Part shown: positions 17,396-26,611 of the stretch, in pieces | How the letters are laid out: the number at the start of each line of letters is the position of its first letter | How positions within the stretch are numbered: the stretch's first letter is position 1 | From: a virus | Length of the DNA: 37,902 nucleotides | Virus record (IMG/VR): IMGVR_UViG_3300032285_003485 | Location: 1 to 37,902 of that record | Direction: 5' to 3' (one strand) | Position numbers and translations under genes: made by a program | Notes under the pieces: generated by a model | The model's database searches: none | What the model saw: only the letters and a program-made list of their open reading frames with translations | What the model was told of the DNA's origin: nothing

Positions 17396-18265
17396 ATGAA
17401 TAAAAAATTAAGTATAGGGTTTACTGATACCCATCCGCATCTAGCAACATTCTTTATGGACTTATTGTCTACACGGTATGATGTAGAAATTAACAATGAT
17501 AATCCTGATTTTTTGTTATTTGGTGATAGAAATTTTGGTGAGAATAATTTAAAATATTCTAAAGATGTTGTTAAGATTTTCTATACAGGAGAAAATCAAA
17601 GACCAGAAGATTATGATTGTAACTATGCAATAAGTTTTGATCATAACTTTGAACCTTGGCATTATAGATTGCCTTTATATGTTGTCTATATGTGGGCATT
17701 AGAACATATACACAAAACAAAGTATGATTTTAATTATATCTTTAATCCCGAAATTAAAGAGAAAACCGACTTCTGTTCTTTTGTTGTAAGTAATCCCAAT
17801 TGCCAAGAACGTAACAATTTCTTTAAAATGTTACACAAAGAAAAGCACGTTGATAGTGCAGGCAAACTATACAAAAATATAGATGTCAATTTGGAAGGCG
17901 AAGCTGCTAAAATTGAATTTTTATCTACACGAAAATTTAATATTTGTTTTGAACCATATTCTCATCCTGGATATGTTACCGAAAAAATACTACACGCATT
18001 CTATGCAGGAACAATTCCAATATACTGGGGAAGTGAAACAATCAGTTCAGATTTTAATCCAAACGCATTTATTGATGTAAATGATTTTGGTAGTTATGAA
18101 GAAGCAATTAAATTTATTATGTACTTGGATAGTCACGATGAGTTGTACAATATAATGCTTAATGCGCCAAAATTTAAAAACGGAATTCCTCCGTCATACA
18201 TCATGCTTGATAATTTCTTAAATTGGTTTGATGCGGTAGTTTATAATAAAATTTTACAACGATGA
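17396..18265 (+). CDS. GT10-family fucosyltransferase-like protein
   Basis: 289 aa. The signature block at about residues 180-212 (FEPYSHPGYVTEKIL, then FYAGTIPIYWGS) matches the alpha-1,3/4-fucosyltransferase family GT10, which uses GDP-fucose. Its place directly after gmd supports a fucose or related GDP-6-deoxyhexose donor. An FNPNAFIDVNDF segment follows as in GT10. Coupled to the next gene by ATGA. Confidence 0.85.
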   Translation: MNKKLSIGFTDTHPHLATFFMDLLSTRYDVEINNDNPDFLLFGDRNFGENNLKYSKDVVKIFYTGENQRPEDYDCNYAISFDHNFEPWHYRLPLYVVYMWALEHIHKTKYDFNYIFNPEIKEKTDFCSFVVSNPNCQERNNFFKMLHKEKHVDSAGKLYKNIDVNLEGEAAKIEFLSTRKFNICFEPYSHPGYVTEKILHAFYAGTIPIYWGSETISSDFNPNAFIDVNDFGSYEEAIKFIMYLDSHDELYNIMLNAPKFKNGIPPSYIMLDNFLNWFDAVVYNKILQR

Positions 18266-18975
18266 ATATACAGACATTTATTTTCAATTGGCGCGGACAA
18301 TATGAAAAGACAAAAGAAAAGCAAAAGCAACTGAGTGCCATTGGGGTCGTGCCTGTCGTTATTAATAGTGACGACAATCACCGTGAGGACGATCCTAATT
18401 GGCACAATATTGGCGAGGAAAGTTATTTCACTGCACAGTTCTTAAAAGCATTGGAATTATTTACTGGCGATGCAATGTTTCACATACAAGCGGATGCATC
18501 ATATAGTAATTGGGCAGAAATTTATCAAGGAGCAAGAGATTGCTTTGATACTTACAATTGGGGAATTTATGCACCAAATGTGGATTATACATTTTATAAT
18601 TCTGCAAGAACTGATCTTACAAGTTTTGATTTAGATGAACCTAATTTAAAAATGGTTGCAAATACAGATTGTACTTGTTGGTTTATTCATAAAGATATTC
18701 TTGAAGATGCAAAAAATAGAAATATAAATTTTGCGCCATATAAAATGGGTTGGAGTTTTGATATAATTTTTACCGCAATTAGTTATATTAATAAACGACC
18801 AGTCATTCGAGATTATTCATTTACTATTGACCATCCGCAAGGAACCAATTATAATAAAGATCAGGCCGAGATTGAGATGGTTCAACTATATCAATCACTT
18901 ACACCCGATGTACAAGAAGCATTTAGATATATTAAAGGCGATAAAGAAAAATTAGCGCAATACTATGCAAATTGA
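18262..18975 (+). CDS. Putative GT-A-like glycosyltransferase
   Basis: 237 aa. The first strand IQTFIFNWRGQYEKT, a VVPVVINSDDN strand and then a DAMFHIQADASYSNW segment (where GT-A enzymes have DXD) suggest a nucleotide-sugar transferase. WFIHKDIL and MGWSFDIIF resemble acceptor-side motifs of GT2-like proteins. The DXD is atypical (DAS), so family placement is uncertain. It overlaps its neighbours on both sides within the glycan operon. Confidence 0.6.
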   Translation: MNIQTFIFNWRGQYEKTKEKQKQLSAIGVVPVVINSDDNHREDDPNWHNIGEESYFTAQFLKALELFTGDAMFHIQADASYSNWAEIYQGARDCFDTYNWGIYAPNVDYTFYNSARTDLTSFDLDEPNLKMVANTDCTCWFIHKDILEDAKNRNINFAPYKMGWSFDIIFTAISYINKRPVIRDYSFTIDHPQGTNYNKDQAEIEMVQLYQSLTPDVQEAFRYIKGDKEKLAQYYAN

Positions 18976-19867
18976 TTATTATAAAATAAATGATCTATTA
19001 ATAGAAAAACTGGACAACAATGTTCCGTTTTCTTTATTAAGAATAGACAATACTGCAGGGTATGTTCTTGATTGCATCTCTCGTGGAATTATTCCCGATA
19101 GACAACATTACAATGAATATACTTTAGTTGAAGGCGGTGTGCCTGACAATATGGATTACGTATTTAAAAAGTTATGGCCGGATACTTTAAGCGTAATGAA
19201 AGAGTGTGATATTTTAGGATTTGTTGATGTGTCGGGGGATATTAAACGATCAAACTTTATAAAGCAATTTGAGGATAAGCCAACATTCTTTCATAAAGAT
19301 ACTGCAGTATTAGATCCCGGAGGATTATTAGGATATTATTCTGAGTATAATAAACTATCTGTACCTTGGACACAACATCTAAAAGGTAAAAAAGTTCTTG
19401 TAGTATCAACACACGCAGAATCTATAAAATATCAATGGAATCACCTTGATAGGATTTGGGGCAAAGACAAAGAAAAAATTGTACCCTTTGAATTAGTAGA
19501 TTGTATTAAAACACCATATCATCCTCTTGCAGATGATAGACAAATTCCTGGGTGTGATACATTCCATAGCATAGTTGAGCATACAAAGAAATTAATTGAT
19601 AGCTATGACTATAATGTTTTGCTAACAGGCGTAACAACTCAATCTCCGTTTTATGCTGAGCATGCTAAGCAACAAGGTAAAGTAGGAATACAGACAGGCG
19701 GAACAATACAATTATTTTTTGGTATTGTTGGATCACGTTGGCTAAAATCGCCTTCGTATAAAGAATGGATTCCTATGTTTAATGAATATTGGATATACCC
19801 ATTGGATGAGGATAAAGCACAAAGAGTGGTTCATCCTAACTTAGAAACTAATTACGCATATTGGTAA
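18965..19867 (+). CDS. Putative sugar-cluster protein, GT-D/DUF1792-like
   Basis: 300 aa. The C-terminal half has a KKVLVVSTHAESI strand, a VLLTGVTTQSPFYAEHAKQQ segment and the block GIQTGGTIQLFFGIVGSRW. I recall this ending from uncharacterised proteins in polysaccharide loci related to GT-D-fold glycosyltransferases. An LLRIDNTAGYVL segment is near the N-terminus where GT-D proteins carry a conserved RXDGE-like motif; here the match is poor. Function inferred only from context. Confidence 0.55.
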   Translation: MQIDYYKINDLLIEKLDNNVPFSLLRIDNTAGYVLDCISRGIIPDRQHYNEYTLVEGGVPDNMDYVFKKLWPDTLSVMKECDILGFVDVSGDIKRSNFIKQFEDKPTFFHKDTAVLDPGGLLGYYSEYNKLSVPWTQHLKGKKVLVVSTHAESIKYQWNHLDRIWGKDKEKIVPFELVDCIKTPYHPLADDRQIPGCDTFHSIVEHTKKLIDSYDYNVLLTGVTTQSPFYAEHAKQQGKVGIQTGGTIQLFFGIVGSRWLKSPSYKEWIPMFNEYWIYPLDEDKAQRVVHPNLETNYAYW

Positions 19868-19870
19868 ATT

Positions 19871-21193
19871 ATGAATAAAGATGATATTTTAATTGGCATT
19901 GCAGAATTTGTCAGAAATAAACGCAATGAAGAAATTTGGATTCCCGGTAAAGATTTTGTTAAGTATGCCGGTCCGTTTTTTGACGAACATGAAATACTTG
20001 CAGCAGTAAGTACATTATTAAATGGTTGGCTTGTTATGGGCGACCAGTCTGTAAAATTTGAAAAAGAATTCCCAAAACAATTTGGAAAGAATCATGGAAT
20101 TCTAACAAATTCTGGATCTAGTTCTAACTTGTTAATGATGTCTACTCTTACATCTAAGCGTGGATATAATTTGCCAAAGGGAACAAAGGTATTGATGCCT
20201 ATTGCAGGATTTCCTACAACATTAAATCCTACCTTACAACTTGGATTTGAACCTGTATTTTTAGACATTGAATTAGATACATTAAATCTTGATCTAACAA
20301 AAGCAGAAGAACTAATTAAAAAACATAATATCAGAGTAATTACATTTGCTCATGTATTAGGTAATCCACCTAATATGGATTGGGTAATGGAATTAGTTAA
20401 ACGATATGATATGATTCTTTTGGAAGATTGCTGTGATGCTTTAGGATCTACATATGACGGAAATCCATTAGGATCTTATGGTGAGATGGCATCTTGTTCA
20501 TTCTATCCTGCCCACCACATGACAATGGGAGAAGGTGGGTTTGTTGCCTGCAAGACATATGAAACAGAAGTCATTGCTAGATCATTTAGAGAATGGGGTC
20601 GCGGATGTTATTGTGTTGGACCTGAAGCAAATAAATTAAAATGCGGTTCTTGTGGCACACGGTTTAAAGAATGGATTCCTGAGATGCCAGGAGAAATTTT
20701 TGACCACAAATATGTATACGATGAAATCGGTTACAATTTGAAACCAATTGAATTGCAAGGTGCAATGGGGTTAATTCAATTGGACAAGTTAGAAACAATA
20801 CACGAGTTGCGAAAACGCAATTATAATTTATTGTTTGATATCTATAGTAAGTATGAAGAATATTTTCACTTGCCAAGAGCCCAGGCAAAGAGTGATCCTA
20901 GTTGGTTTGCATTTCCGCTAACAATTCGCAAGGGTGTTCCTTTTACTCGTAGCGATATTGTGGATTATCTTGAAGAACATCTAATTCAGACACGGCCGTA
21001 TTTTGCTGGTAATATTATGCTCCAACCTGCATATAGTCATCTAATGAATCCCGCAGATGCAAGAGATAATTTTCCAATTGCTACAATGACAATGACTAAT
21101 ACTTATTTCCATGGAACAAGCCCAGTAATTACTCCTGAACAAATTTCATATATAGGTAAAGTAGTTGATGGTTTTATGAGTTTATTTGTATGA
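19871..21193 (+). CDS. rfbH: RfbH/DdhC-like Fe-S 3-dehydrase (DegT family)
   Basis: 440 aa PMP enzyme of the DegT/DnrJ fold. The Schiff-base lysine of aminotransferases is replaced by histidine: SFYPAHHMTMGEGG with H216, the hallmark of CDP-4-keto-6-deoxyglucose 3-dehydrase (E1/RfbH) and of ColD. The segment WGRGCYC (C246, C248) followed by C258 and C261 in KCGSCGTRF matches the [2Fe-2S] cysteine region of RfbH and is absent from ColD. The reaction removes the C3 hydroxyl to build 3,6-dideoxysugars. The reductase partner is not seen and may come from the host. Confidence 0.87.
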   Translation: MNKDDILIGIAEFVRNKRNEEIWIPGKDFVKYAGPFFDEHEILAAVSTLLNGWLVMGDQSVKFEKEFPKQFGKNHGILTNSGSSSNLLMMSTLTSKRGYNLPKGTKVLMPIAGFPTTLNPTLQLGFEPVFLDIELDTLNLDLTKAEELIKKHNIRVITFAHVLGNPPNMDWVMELVKRYDMILLEDCCDALGSTYDGNPLGSYGEMASCSFYPAHHMTMGEGGFVACKTYETEVIARSFREWGRGCYCVGPEANKLKCGSCGTRFKEWIPEMPGEIFDHKYVYDEIGYNLKPIELQGAMGLIQLDKLETIHELRKRNYNLLFDIYSKYEEYFHLPRAQAKSDPSWFAFPLTIRKGVPFTRSDIVDYLEEHLIQTRPYFAGNIMLQPAYSHLMNPADARDNFPIATMTMTNTYFHGTSPVITPEQISYIGKVVDGFMSLFV

Positions 21194-22359
21194 AAAATTT
21201 AAGCAAAGTCGCCTCAAATATTGATGGACAACCAATGTTCAAATATTTGGATAAGGCAAAAAAATTAGAAGCCGAGGGAAAATCTATGATCCATATGGAA
21301 ATAGGTGACCCTGATTTTAACACTCCGGATAATATAATTAATGCCGCAATAAATTCATTACAGAATGGCGGCACACATTATTGCAGTAGTTTTGGATTGC
21401 CTGATTTTAGACAAACTATTGTAGATGCTACTAAACGAAGTAGAGGGTTTGCTCCTGATCTAGATCAAGTATTAGTTACACCGGGTGCAAATATAGGAAT
21501 GTTCTATGCAATTTATTGTTTAGTTGATCCCGGATATGAAGTGATTGTTCCTGATCCTGGATTTGCAACATATTACAGCACAATTAAAATGTGCGGTGCA
21601 ATTCCAGTAAGGGTTCCTTTAAAAGAAGAAAATAAATTTAGAATGAATCCGGAGGATGTTGCAAATGCAATTACAGATAAAACTAGATTAATTATTATAA
21701 ACAGCCCACACAATCCGACCGGTAGTGTAATGACTCCTGAAGAAATTAAAGCAATATATGACTTGGCAAAAGAAAAAGACATATATCTTTATAGTGATGA
21801 AATTTATAGTAGAATGAACTATAGTACATTTAGTAGTCCAGGAATATACGATCATTGTAAAGAACACGTTATTGTGAGCAATGGTTTTAGTAAGGCATTT
21901 GCAATGACTGGATGGCGATTAGGTACTATGATTGGTCCCAGTGTTGTTATTGAAAGAATGGCTGCATTACTACAAACAACAAGTAGTTGTGTTAGTCCAT
22001 TTATACAAGCAGCAGGAAAAGAAGCTATTGACGGCCCGCAAGATTCTGTTTATAATATGATGGAAGAGTATAAGTCTAGACGAGATTTATTGGTGGATGG
22101 TCTAAATAAAATTCCAGGATTTGATTGTTTGACTCCAGGTGGCGCATTTTACGTATTTCCAAATATTACAAAAACAGGATTAACTTCTGAAGAAGTATGC
22201 AACGCATTACTTGACGCGGGGGTTGTGACATTGCCTGGAGATTGTTTTGGCGAATATGGTAAAGGATATCTACGTCTTTGTTATGCTACTAGTAAAAATG
22301 ATATAAATGAAGCATTAAAACGTATTAATGATTGGGCAACAAATCATGCGAGTTTGTGA
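21190..22359 (+). CDS. Class I/II PLP aminotransferase
   Basis: 389 aa fold-type I enzyme. NSPHNPTG (171-178, N175), Y/D pair in YLYSDEIYSRM (D203, Y206), and the PLP lysine K235 in NGFSKAFAMTGWRLG. C-terminal GGAFYVFPN and RLCYATS are complete. Overall it resembles the aspartate/alanine-type aminotransferases rather than sugar aminotransferases, which are DegT-type. Its role in a glycan operon is unclear; it could supply a 2-oxo acid such as pyruvate for the TPP enzyme encoded next. Overlaps both neighbours. Confidence 0.85.
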   Translation: MKNLSKVASNIDGQPMFKYLDKAKKLEAEGKSMIHMEIGDPDFNTPDNIINAAINSLQNGGTHYCSSFGLPDFRQTIVDATKRSRGFAPDLDQVLVTPGANIGMFYAIYCLVDPGYEVIVPDPGFATYYSTIKMCGAIPVRVPLKEENKFRMNPEDVANAITDKTRLIIINSPHNPTGSVMTPEEIKAIYDLAKEKDIYLYSDEIYSRMNYSTFSSPGIYDHCKEHVIVSNGFSKAFAMTGWRLGTMIGPSVVIERMAALLQTTSSCVSPFIQAAGKEAIDGPQDSVYNMMEEYKSRRDLLVDGLNKIPGFDCLTPGGAFYVFPNITKTGLTSEEVCNALLDAGVVTLPGDCFGEYGKGYLRLCYATSKNDINEALKRINDWATNHASL

Positions 22360-23356
22360 TTGGATAGCAGAATACTTATATAATGTAGGTGTATCTAGAG
22401 TACATGGATTGATGGGCGGCGGCGCCAGCGGTCTTAATGATGGTTTTATTAAACATGGAAAAATAAGTTATATTTGTTATCATCATGAACAAGGGGCAGG
22501 CCATTCTGCAATAGGTGAAAGCAAATTTACAGGAAAACTATCTGTAGTAAATCCTACTACTGGATGTGCAGGAACAAATTGTGCAACTAGTGTTTTAAAT
22601 GCTTGGCAAGACTCTGTTCCTGTATTATTCATAAGCGGCAATGTACGTTTGGATACTTGTAGTTCTTGGATAAACCAGAAAAAGAATATTAATATTCGTA
22701 AGTATGGTATACAAGAACATAATGTTATTGATACGTTCAAATCAATGACAAAAATTGCAACATTTATTACTAGTGTTGACGATGTTGCATATCGAATACA
22801 AGAAGCAATTCATATTGCTACAAGCGGCCGCCCCGGCCCCGTATGGATAGATATTCCTAGTAATATTCAAACTGCAGAAATGCCGGAAAAATATACTAGT
22901 TATATTCCATTAAGTTTAAACAAACCAATGTCTGATTTTTCGGAAATTAAACAAAGAATTAATAATGCAGAAAGACCAGTTGTTCTTGCAGGATATGGAA
23001 TAAGACAAAGTAATACTATAGAACAGTTTGTCAATTTTATTGAGAAATATCAAGTGCCGTATGTAAGTACATACGGTGCAAGAGATTATACTGCAGATAG
23101 TCATCCTTTAAGTATTGGTGCAGTTGGAATTAAAGGTTCAAGAGCAGGAAATTTTACAATGCAAAATGCCGATCTATTATTAATACTCGGAAGTAGTTTA
23201 AATAGCAGCGTTGTAGGATATGATCCAAAACAATTTAGTCCTATTAGTTATAAGATTGCAATAGATTTAGATATCAATGAATTGAAAAAAGATATTGTTC
23301 ATATTAATTCTAAATACAATGTTAATCTAGAAAAATTCTTTAGAGGTATGTTATGA
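22346..23356 (+). CDS. TPP-dependent enzyme, N-terminal half (split acetolactate-synthase-like)
   Basis: 336 aa covering the Pyr domain and the central domain of an acetolactate synthase/pyruvate decarboxylase-type enzyme. Start MRVCDWIAEYLYNVGVSRVHG is typical. The catalytic glutamate is E48 in YHHEQGAGHSAIGE, and NPTTGCAGTNCATSVLNAW and SGRPGPVWIDIPSNIQ follow as in the family. An in-frame ATG at 22328 would add six residues. It stops at ATGA, where the C-terminal half begins. In most homologues both halves are one chain of about 560-590 aa; here 336 + 246. Confidence 0.83.
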   Translation: MRVCDWIAEYLYNVGVSRVHGLMGGGASGLNDGFIKHGKISYICYHHEQGAGHSAIGESKFTGKLSVVNPTTGCAGTNCATSVLNAWQDSVPVLFISGNVRLDTCSSWINQKKNINIRKYGIQEHNVIDTFKSMTKIATFITSVDDVAYRIQEAIHIATSGRPGPVWIDIPSNIQTAEMPEKYTSYIPLSLNKPMSDFSEIKQRINNAERPVVLAGYGIRQSNTIEQFVNFIEKYQVPYVSTYGARDYTADSHPLSIGAVGIKGSRAGNFTMQNADLLLILGSSLNSSVVGYDPKQFSPISYKIAIDLDINELKKDIVHINSKYNVNLEKFFRGML

Positions 23357-24093
23357 CACGGCAAGAATGGATTGAAAAATGTAATCATTGGAAAAACATT
23401 TGGCCGGTAATGCAACCAGAATATGCTGCAAATAATAATGATTACGAATTAAATATTTACGCAGTATTAGATGCAATAAACAAATATAGTAAAGCATCTG
23501 ATATTATTATGGGAGATGCTGGCAGTATTAGTTATGCTGGCCCAGTAGCATTAAATGCTAAGGAAGGGCAACGATTTATTTTTAGTCCAGCTCAAGCTGA
23601 TATGGGTTGGGCAGTCCCTGCTGCAATAGGTGTTGCTATGGCAAGCAAACAACAAGTTATTGCAATAACCGGCGATGGTAGTTTTATGAGCAATCTGCAG
23701 GAACTTGCTGTAATTAAACAGCATAACTTAAACATAAAAATTGTTGTACTAAATAATAACGGATATCTAAGTATTAAAAATACTCAATCTAAATATTTTG
23801 AAGGCAGGGTGTTTGGAACAAGTTCTGAAACTGGTTTATGGTTTCCATCTTTTAAAAATGTAGCAACTGCATTTGATATGCATTATCAAGATGTTAGATT
23901 AGAAACACAATTAAATGATTTAAATTATACTTTATCTCTTGTTGGCCCTGCTATTATAGATTGTAAGTGTTTAGAAGACCAAGAAATTTTGCCAGCGCAG
24001 GCATTAAAAAATGGAAAACAGGCTGGATTGCATGATATGCATCCATTCTTATCAGATGACGAACTTAAAAAAGAAATGATTGTTAATATATGA
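23353..24093 (+). CDS. TPP-dependent enzyme, C-terminal half (PP domain)
   Basis: 246 aa with the TPP/Mg-binding motif GDGS (107-110) followed by N135-N136 in VLNNNGYLSI, and AQADMGWAVPAAIGVAM as in acetolactate synthases. Begins MTRQEWIEKCNHWKNIW, which corresponds to the linker helix before the PP domain, so no homologous segment seems lost between the halves. The -1 frame relation and the ATGA overlap allow a functional two-subunit enzyme (as in sulfopyruvate decarboxylase ComD/ComE) or a very recent split. After an RfbH-like enzyme, a YerE-like carboligase acting on a keto-dideoxysugar is a plausible role. Confidence 0.83.
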   Translation: MTRQEWIEKCNHWKNIWPVMQPEYAANNNDYELNIYAVLDAINKYSKASDIIMGDAGSISYAGPVALNAKEGQRFIFSPAQADMGWAVPAAIGVAMASKQQVIAITGDGSFMSNLQELAVIKQHNLNIKIVVLNNNGYLSIKNTQSKYFEGRVFGTSSETGLWFPSFKNVATAFDMHYQDVRLETQLNDLNYTLSLVGPAIIDCKCLEDQEILPAQALKNGKQAGLHDMHPFLSDDELKKEMIVNI

Positions 24094-24869
24094 GAATTAT
24101 AATTATCGGCGCTGGCGGATTTATTGGATCCTATCTAACTAAAGAATTGACTTCTGAACATCAAGTTCTTCCTATCTATAAAGATCAGGTAGATTTATTT
24201 GACAATGAAACTGTAAAGAATTTGTTAACTGCGGTTCAAGCAGATGTTGTTATAAATTGTTTAACATTTGGTGGAAAAGAAAATCTACAAAACAAAGATG
24301 CATACGATGTAGCAAGAAATTTATCGTTGTTTTATAATTTTCATTCTAACTCAAATTTATTTAAAAATTATATTAATATTGCCTCTGGAATAGAAGGCAC
24401 AGATGCAAATAATGCATACACCTTTTCTAAAAAAGCAATTTATAGTTTTGTTAAAGAGGATCCAAAATATATTAATTTGAGATTGTTTGGATGTTTTGGA
24501 AACACAGAAAATGAAACTCGTTTACTAAAAAGATTTCTTGCATCTACCGAAACTTTTAAAATTATAGATGATCGAAAATTTGACTACATCTCAATACAAG
24601 ATTTTTATAATATAATTAAATTTACCTTATCAAATCTAGACACAATAACATCATTGTATAATACAATAGATTGCGTATATTCCGAAAAAATAAAGCTTAG
24701 TCAATTTTTAGATTATTTTTGTGATATAAATAATTTAGAGAAAAATTTTATTGTAGAATCAATCGGTAATAAAGATTATACTGGAAATTCTACTGCTTTA
24801 GATAATTTAAAAAAGCACCATGCTCTTCGTTTATATGGCTTAGCGCATGGATTGAAAGTATATGTATGA
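24090..24869 (+). CDS. SDR-type sugar reductase/epimerase
   Basis: 259 aa. Rossmann motif GAGGFIGSYL at 7-16, an IASGIEGTD strand and Y-K in AYTFSKKAIY form the SDR active site. RLFGCFGNTE and KFDYISIQDF match the RmlD/WcaG region. Sequence is short and divergent. In this operon it might reduce a 4-keto sugar: GDP-fucose synthase for gmd's product, or the reductase following the TPP enzyme. ATGA overlaps on both ends. Confidence 0.7.
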   Translation: MRIIIIGAGGFIGSYLTKELTSEHQVLPIYKDQVDLFDNETVKNLLTAVQADVVINCLTFGGKENLQNKDAYDVARNLSLFYNFHSNSNLFKNYINIASGIEGTDANNAYTFSKKAIYSFVKEDPKYINLRLFGCFGNTENETRLLKRFLASTETFKIIDDRKFDYISIQDFYNIIKFTLSNLDTITSLYNTIDCVYSEKIKLSQFLDYFCDINNLEKNFIVESIGNKDYTGNSTALDNLKKHHALRLYGLAHGLKVYV

Positions 24870-25816
24870 CAAAAATTGTTTATGTGACAGGTTGTTTAGG
24901 ATTCATGGGTTACCATGTTACTAAAAAATGTTTAGATGCTGGATATTATGTTTTTGGTATTGATAAAAAAACGTACGCAAGCAATTTGCATTTCCTTCAA
25001 CTGCTGTTAGATTATCCAAAATTTAAATTTTTAAAATCAGATATCAATGATCTAGAAAAAATTTATGATTGCGACTATATCATTAACATGGCTGCAGAAA
25101 CACACGTTGACAATAGTATTGTTAGTTCAGATGTTTTCCTTAGAAGCAATGTTAATGGAGTCCATAAATTACTTGAACTAATAAAAGCAATCCCAAAAGC
25201 AAGACGCCCCACATTACTTCATTTTAGTACAGATGAAGTATATGGAGATATTGTAGATGGATTTCATACCGAAACAGATTTATTAAAACCAAGCAATCCA
25301 TATTCTGCAACAAAGGCAGCTGCGGATATGTTAGTACTTGCTTGGGCCAGAACATATGAAGTTCCATATGTTATACTTAGACCTACTAATAATTATGGTA
25401 TTGGTCAGTATGTAGAAAAATTTATACCTAAAGCAATTAAGCATTTGACTCTAGGTAGAAAAATTATTATGCATGATGCCGGTATGCCAAGAAGAACATG
25501 GCTCCATGTATCTGATACTGCATCTGCGGTTATTGCAATAATTGAATCTGAGACAAAAAACGAAATCTATAACATATCTGGAAACTATGAAGAACAAAAT
25601 ATAGTTATTGCCAAAAAAATTATAGATAGATTTCACTTATGTACCGAAGAAGCCTATAGTGATTTTATGGATTTATCTGAAAAACGACAAGGCCAAGATG
25701 TTAGATATGCAATAGATGATTCTAAATTAAAATCACTTGGATGGAATCCAAAGGCAAATTTTGACAATGAATTGGAAATTATGGTAGATTATTATAAAGA
25801 GAATTTTGTATGGTAA
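24866..25816 (+). CDS. rfbB: dTDP-glucose 4,6-dehydratase-like (RmlB/RfbB)
   Basis: 316 aa extended SDR. NAD motif TGCLGFMGYHV, AAETHVDNSI, STDEVYGD (catalytic D-E of RmlB), YSATKAAADML with the Y-K pair, RPTNNYGIGQYVEKFIPK and MPRRTWLHVSDTA: all diagnostic of nucleotide-sugar 4,6-dehydratases. The dTDP-glucose substrate is the family default; with an RfbH-like enzyme nearby CDP- or other NDP-glucose is possible. No glucose-1-phosphate nucleotidylyltransferase is present in the window. Confidence 0.85.
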   Translation: MTKIVYVTGCLGFMGYHVTKKCLDAGYYVFGIDKKTYASNLHFLQLLLDYPKFKFLKSDINDLEKIYDCDYIINMAAETHVDNSIVSSDVFLRSNVNGVHKLLELIKAIPKARRPTLLHFSTDEVYGDIVDGFHTETDLLKPSNPYSATKAAADMLVLAWARTYEVPYVILRPTNNYGIGQYVEKFIPKAIKHLTLGRKIIMHDAGMPRRTWLHVSDTASAVIAIIESETKNEIYNISGNYEEQNIVIAKKIIDRFHLCTEEAYSDFMDLSEKRQGQDVRYAIDDSKLKSLGWNPKANFDNELEIMVDYYKENFVW

Positions 25817-26607
25817 TAATAACTGGAGCAAATGGATTTATTGGACAAAATGCAATAGACTATTTTGTAAAAAGAAATTATAATGTCGTTGGTCTTGATA
25901 TTGAGGATGGCCCAATATATTCAAAAGACATAACAGGAGTTGTTCATTTAGGAGCAATCTCTAATACATTAGAAAAAGATTGGGGCAGGTTAACAAGATT
26001 AAATGTTGATAGTACCAATAATTGGTTTGATTATTGTAACGAAAATAATATTCCCTTTATATTTGCAAGTTCTGCTGCAATTTATGGAAATGGAGACGGG
26101 CCATTAAATCTTTATGCCAAAAGCAAACTCGATAGCGAAAAATATATTGATAATAGAGCAGTTGTTCTAAGATTCTTTAATGTATATGGACCGCACGAGG
26201 AGCATAAAGGCAGAATGGCTAGTACAATATATCATTGGTATAATCAAATTAAAGATACAGGTAAGGCAAAAATATTTGAGGAATCTGATTCAATTTATAG
26301 AGATTTTATCTATGTACAAGATGTTATTAAAGTAATAGAATTCTTTTTAAATAACTATGTTCCCGGAACATATGATTTAGGATCAGGTACCCAAAATAAT
26401 TTTGAGTATGTACTACAATGCCTATTAGAAAAAATGGGATTAGGTGAAAAGGAATATATAAAATTTCCTGAAGATATAGTTAATCAGTATCAAAAGAATA
26501 CATCTTCTGATATGACAACATTGGAAAAAATTGGATATAATTTATCAAGTATGACTACAATAAAGGAAGGCGTTTCCAATTATGTAGATTACTTGAAACA
26601 AGGATAA
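25810..26607 (+). CDS. hldD: ADP-heptose 6-epimerase-like (HldD)
   Basis: 265 aa SDR. TGANGFIGQNAI at 5-16, SSAAIYGNGD, YAKSK active-site pair, RFFNVYGPHEEHKGRMAS and YRDFIYVQDVIKV follow HldD closely, as do the C-terminal EYIKFPEDIVNQYQ and SDMTTLEKIGY. HldD epimerises ADP-D-glycero-D-manno-heptose to the L-glycero form used in LPS inner core. The HldE kinase-domain gene lies two genes on, supporting a heptose role. It is shorter than the about 310 aa enterobacterial HldD because internal loops are missing. Confidence 0.8.
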   Translation: MVIITGANGFIGQNAIDYFVKRNYNVVGLDIEDGPIYSKDITGVVHLGAISNTLEKDWGRLTRLNVDSTNNWFDYCNENNIPFIFASSAAIYGNGDGPLNLYAKSKLDSEKYIDNRAVVLRFFNVYGPHEEHKGRMASTIYHWYNQIKDTGKAKIFEESDSIYRDFIYVQDVIKVIEFFLNNYVPGTYDLGSGTQNNFEYVLQCLLEKMGLGEKEYIKFPEDIVNQYQKNTSSDMTTLEKIGYNLSSMTTIKEGVSNYVDYLKQG

Positions 26608-26611
26608 AATA

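Noticed and set aside
21190-22359. Sugar aminotransferase (for example perosamine synthase) assignment
   Set aside because: The sequence is of the aspartate/alanine type, whereas sugar aminotransferases are DegT-type.
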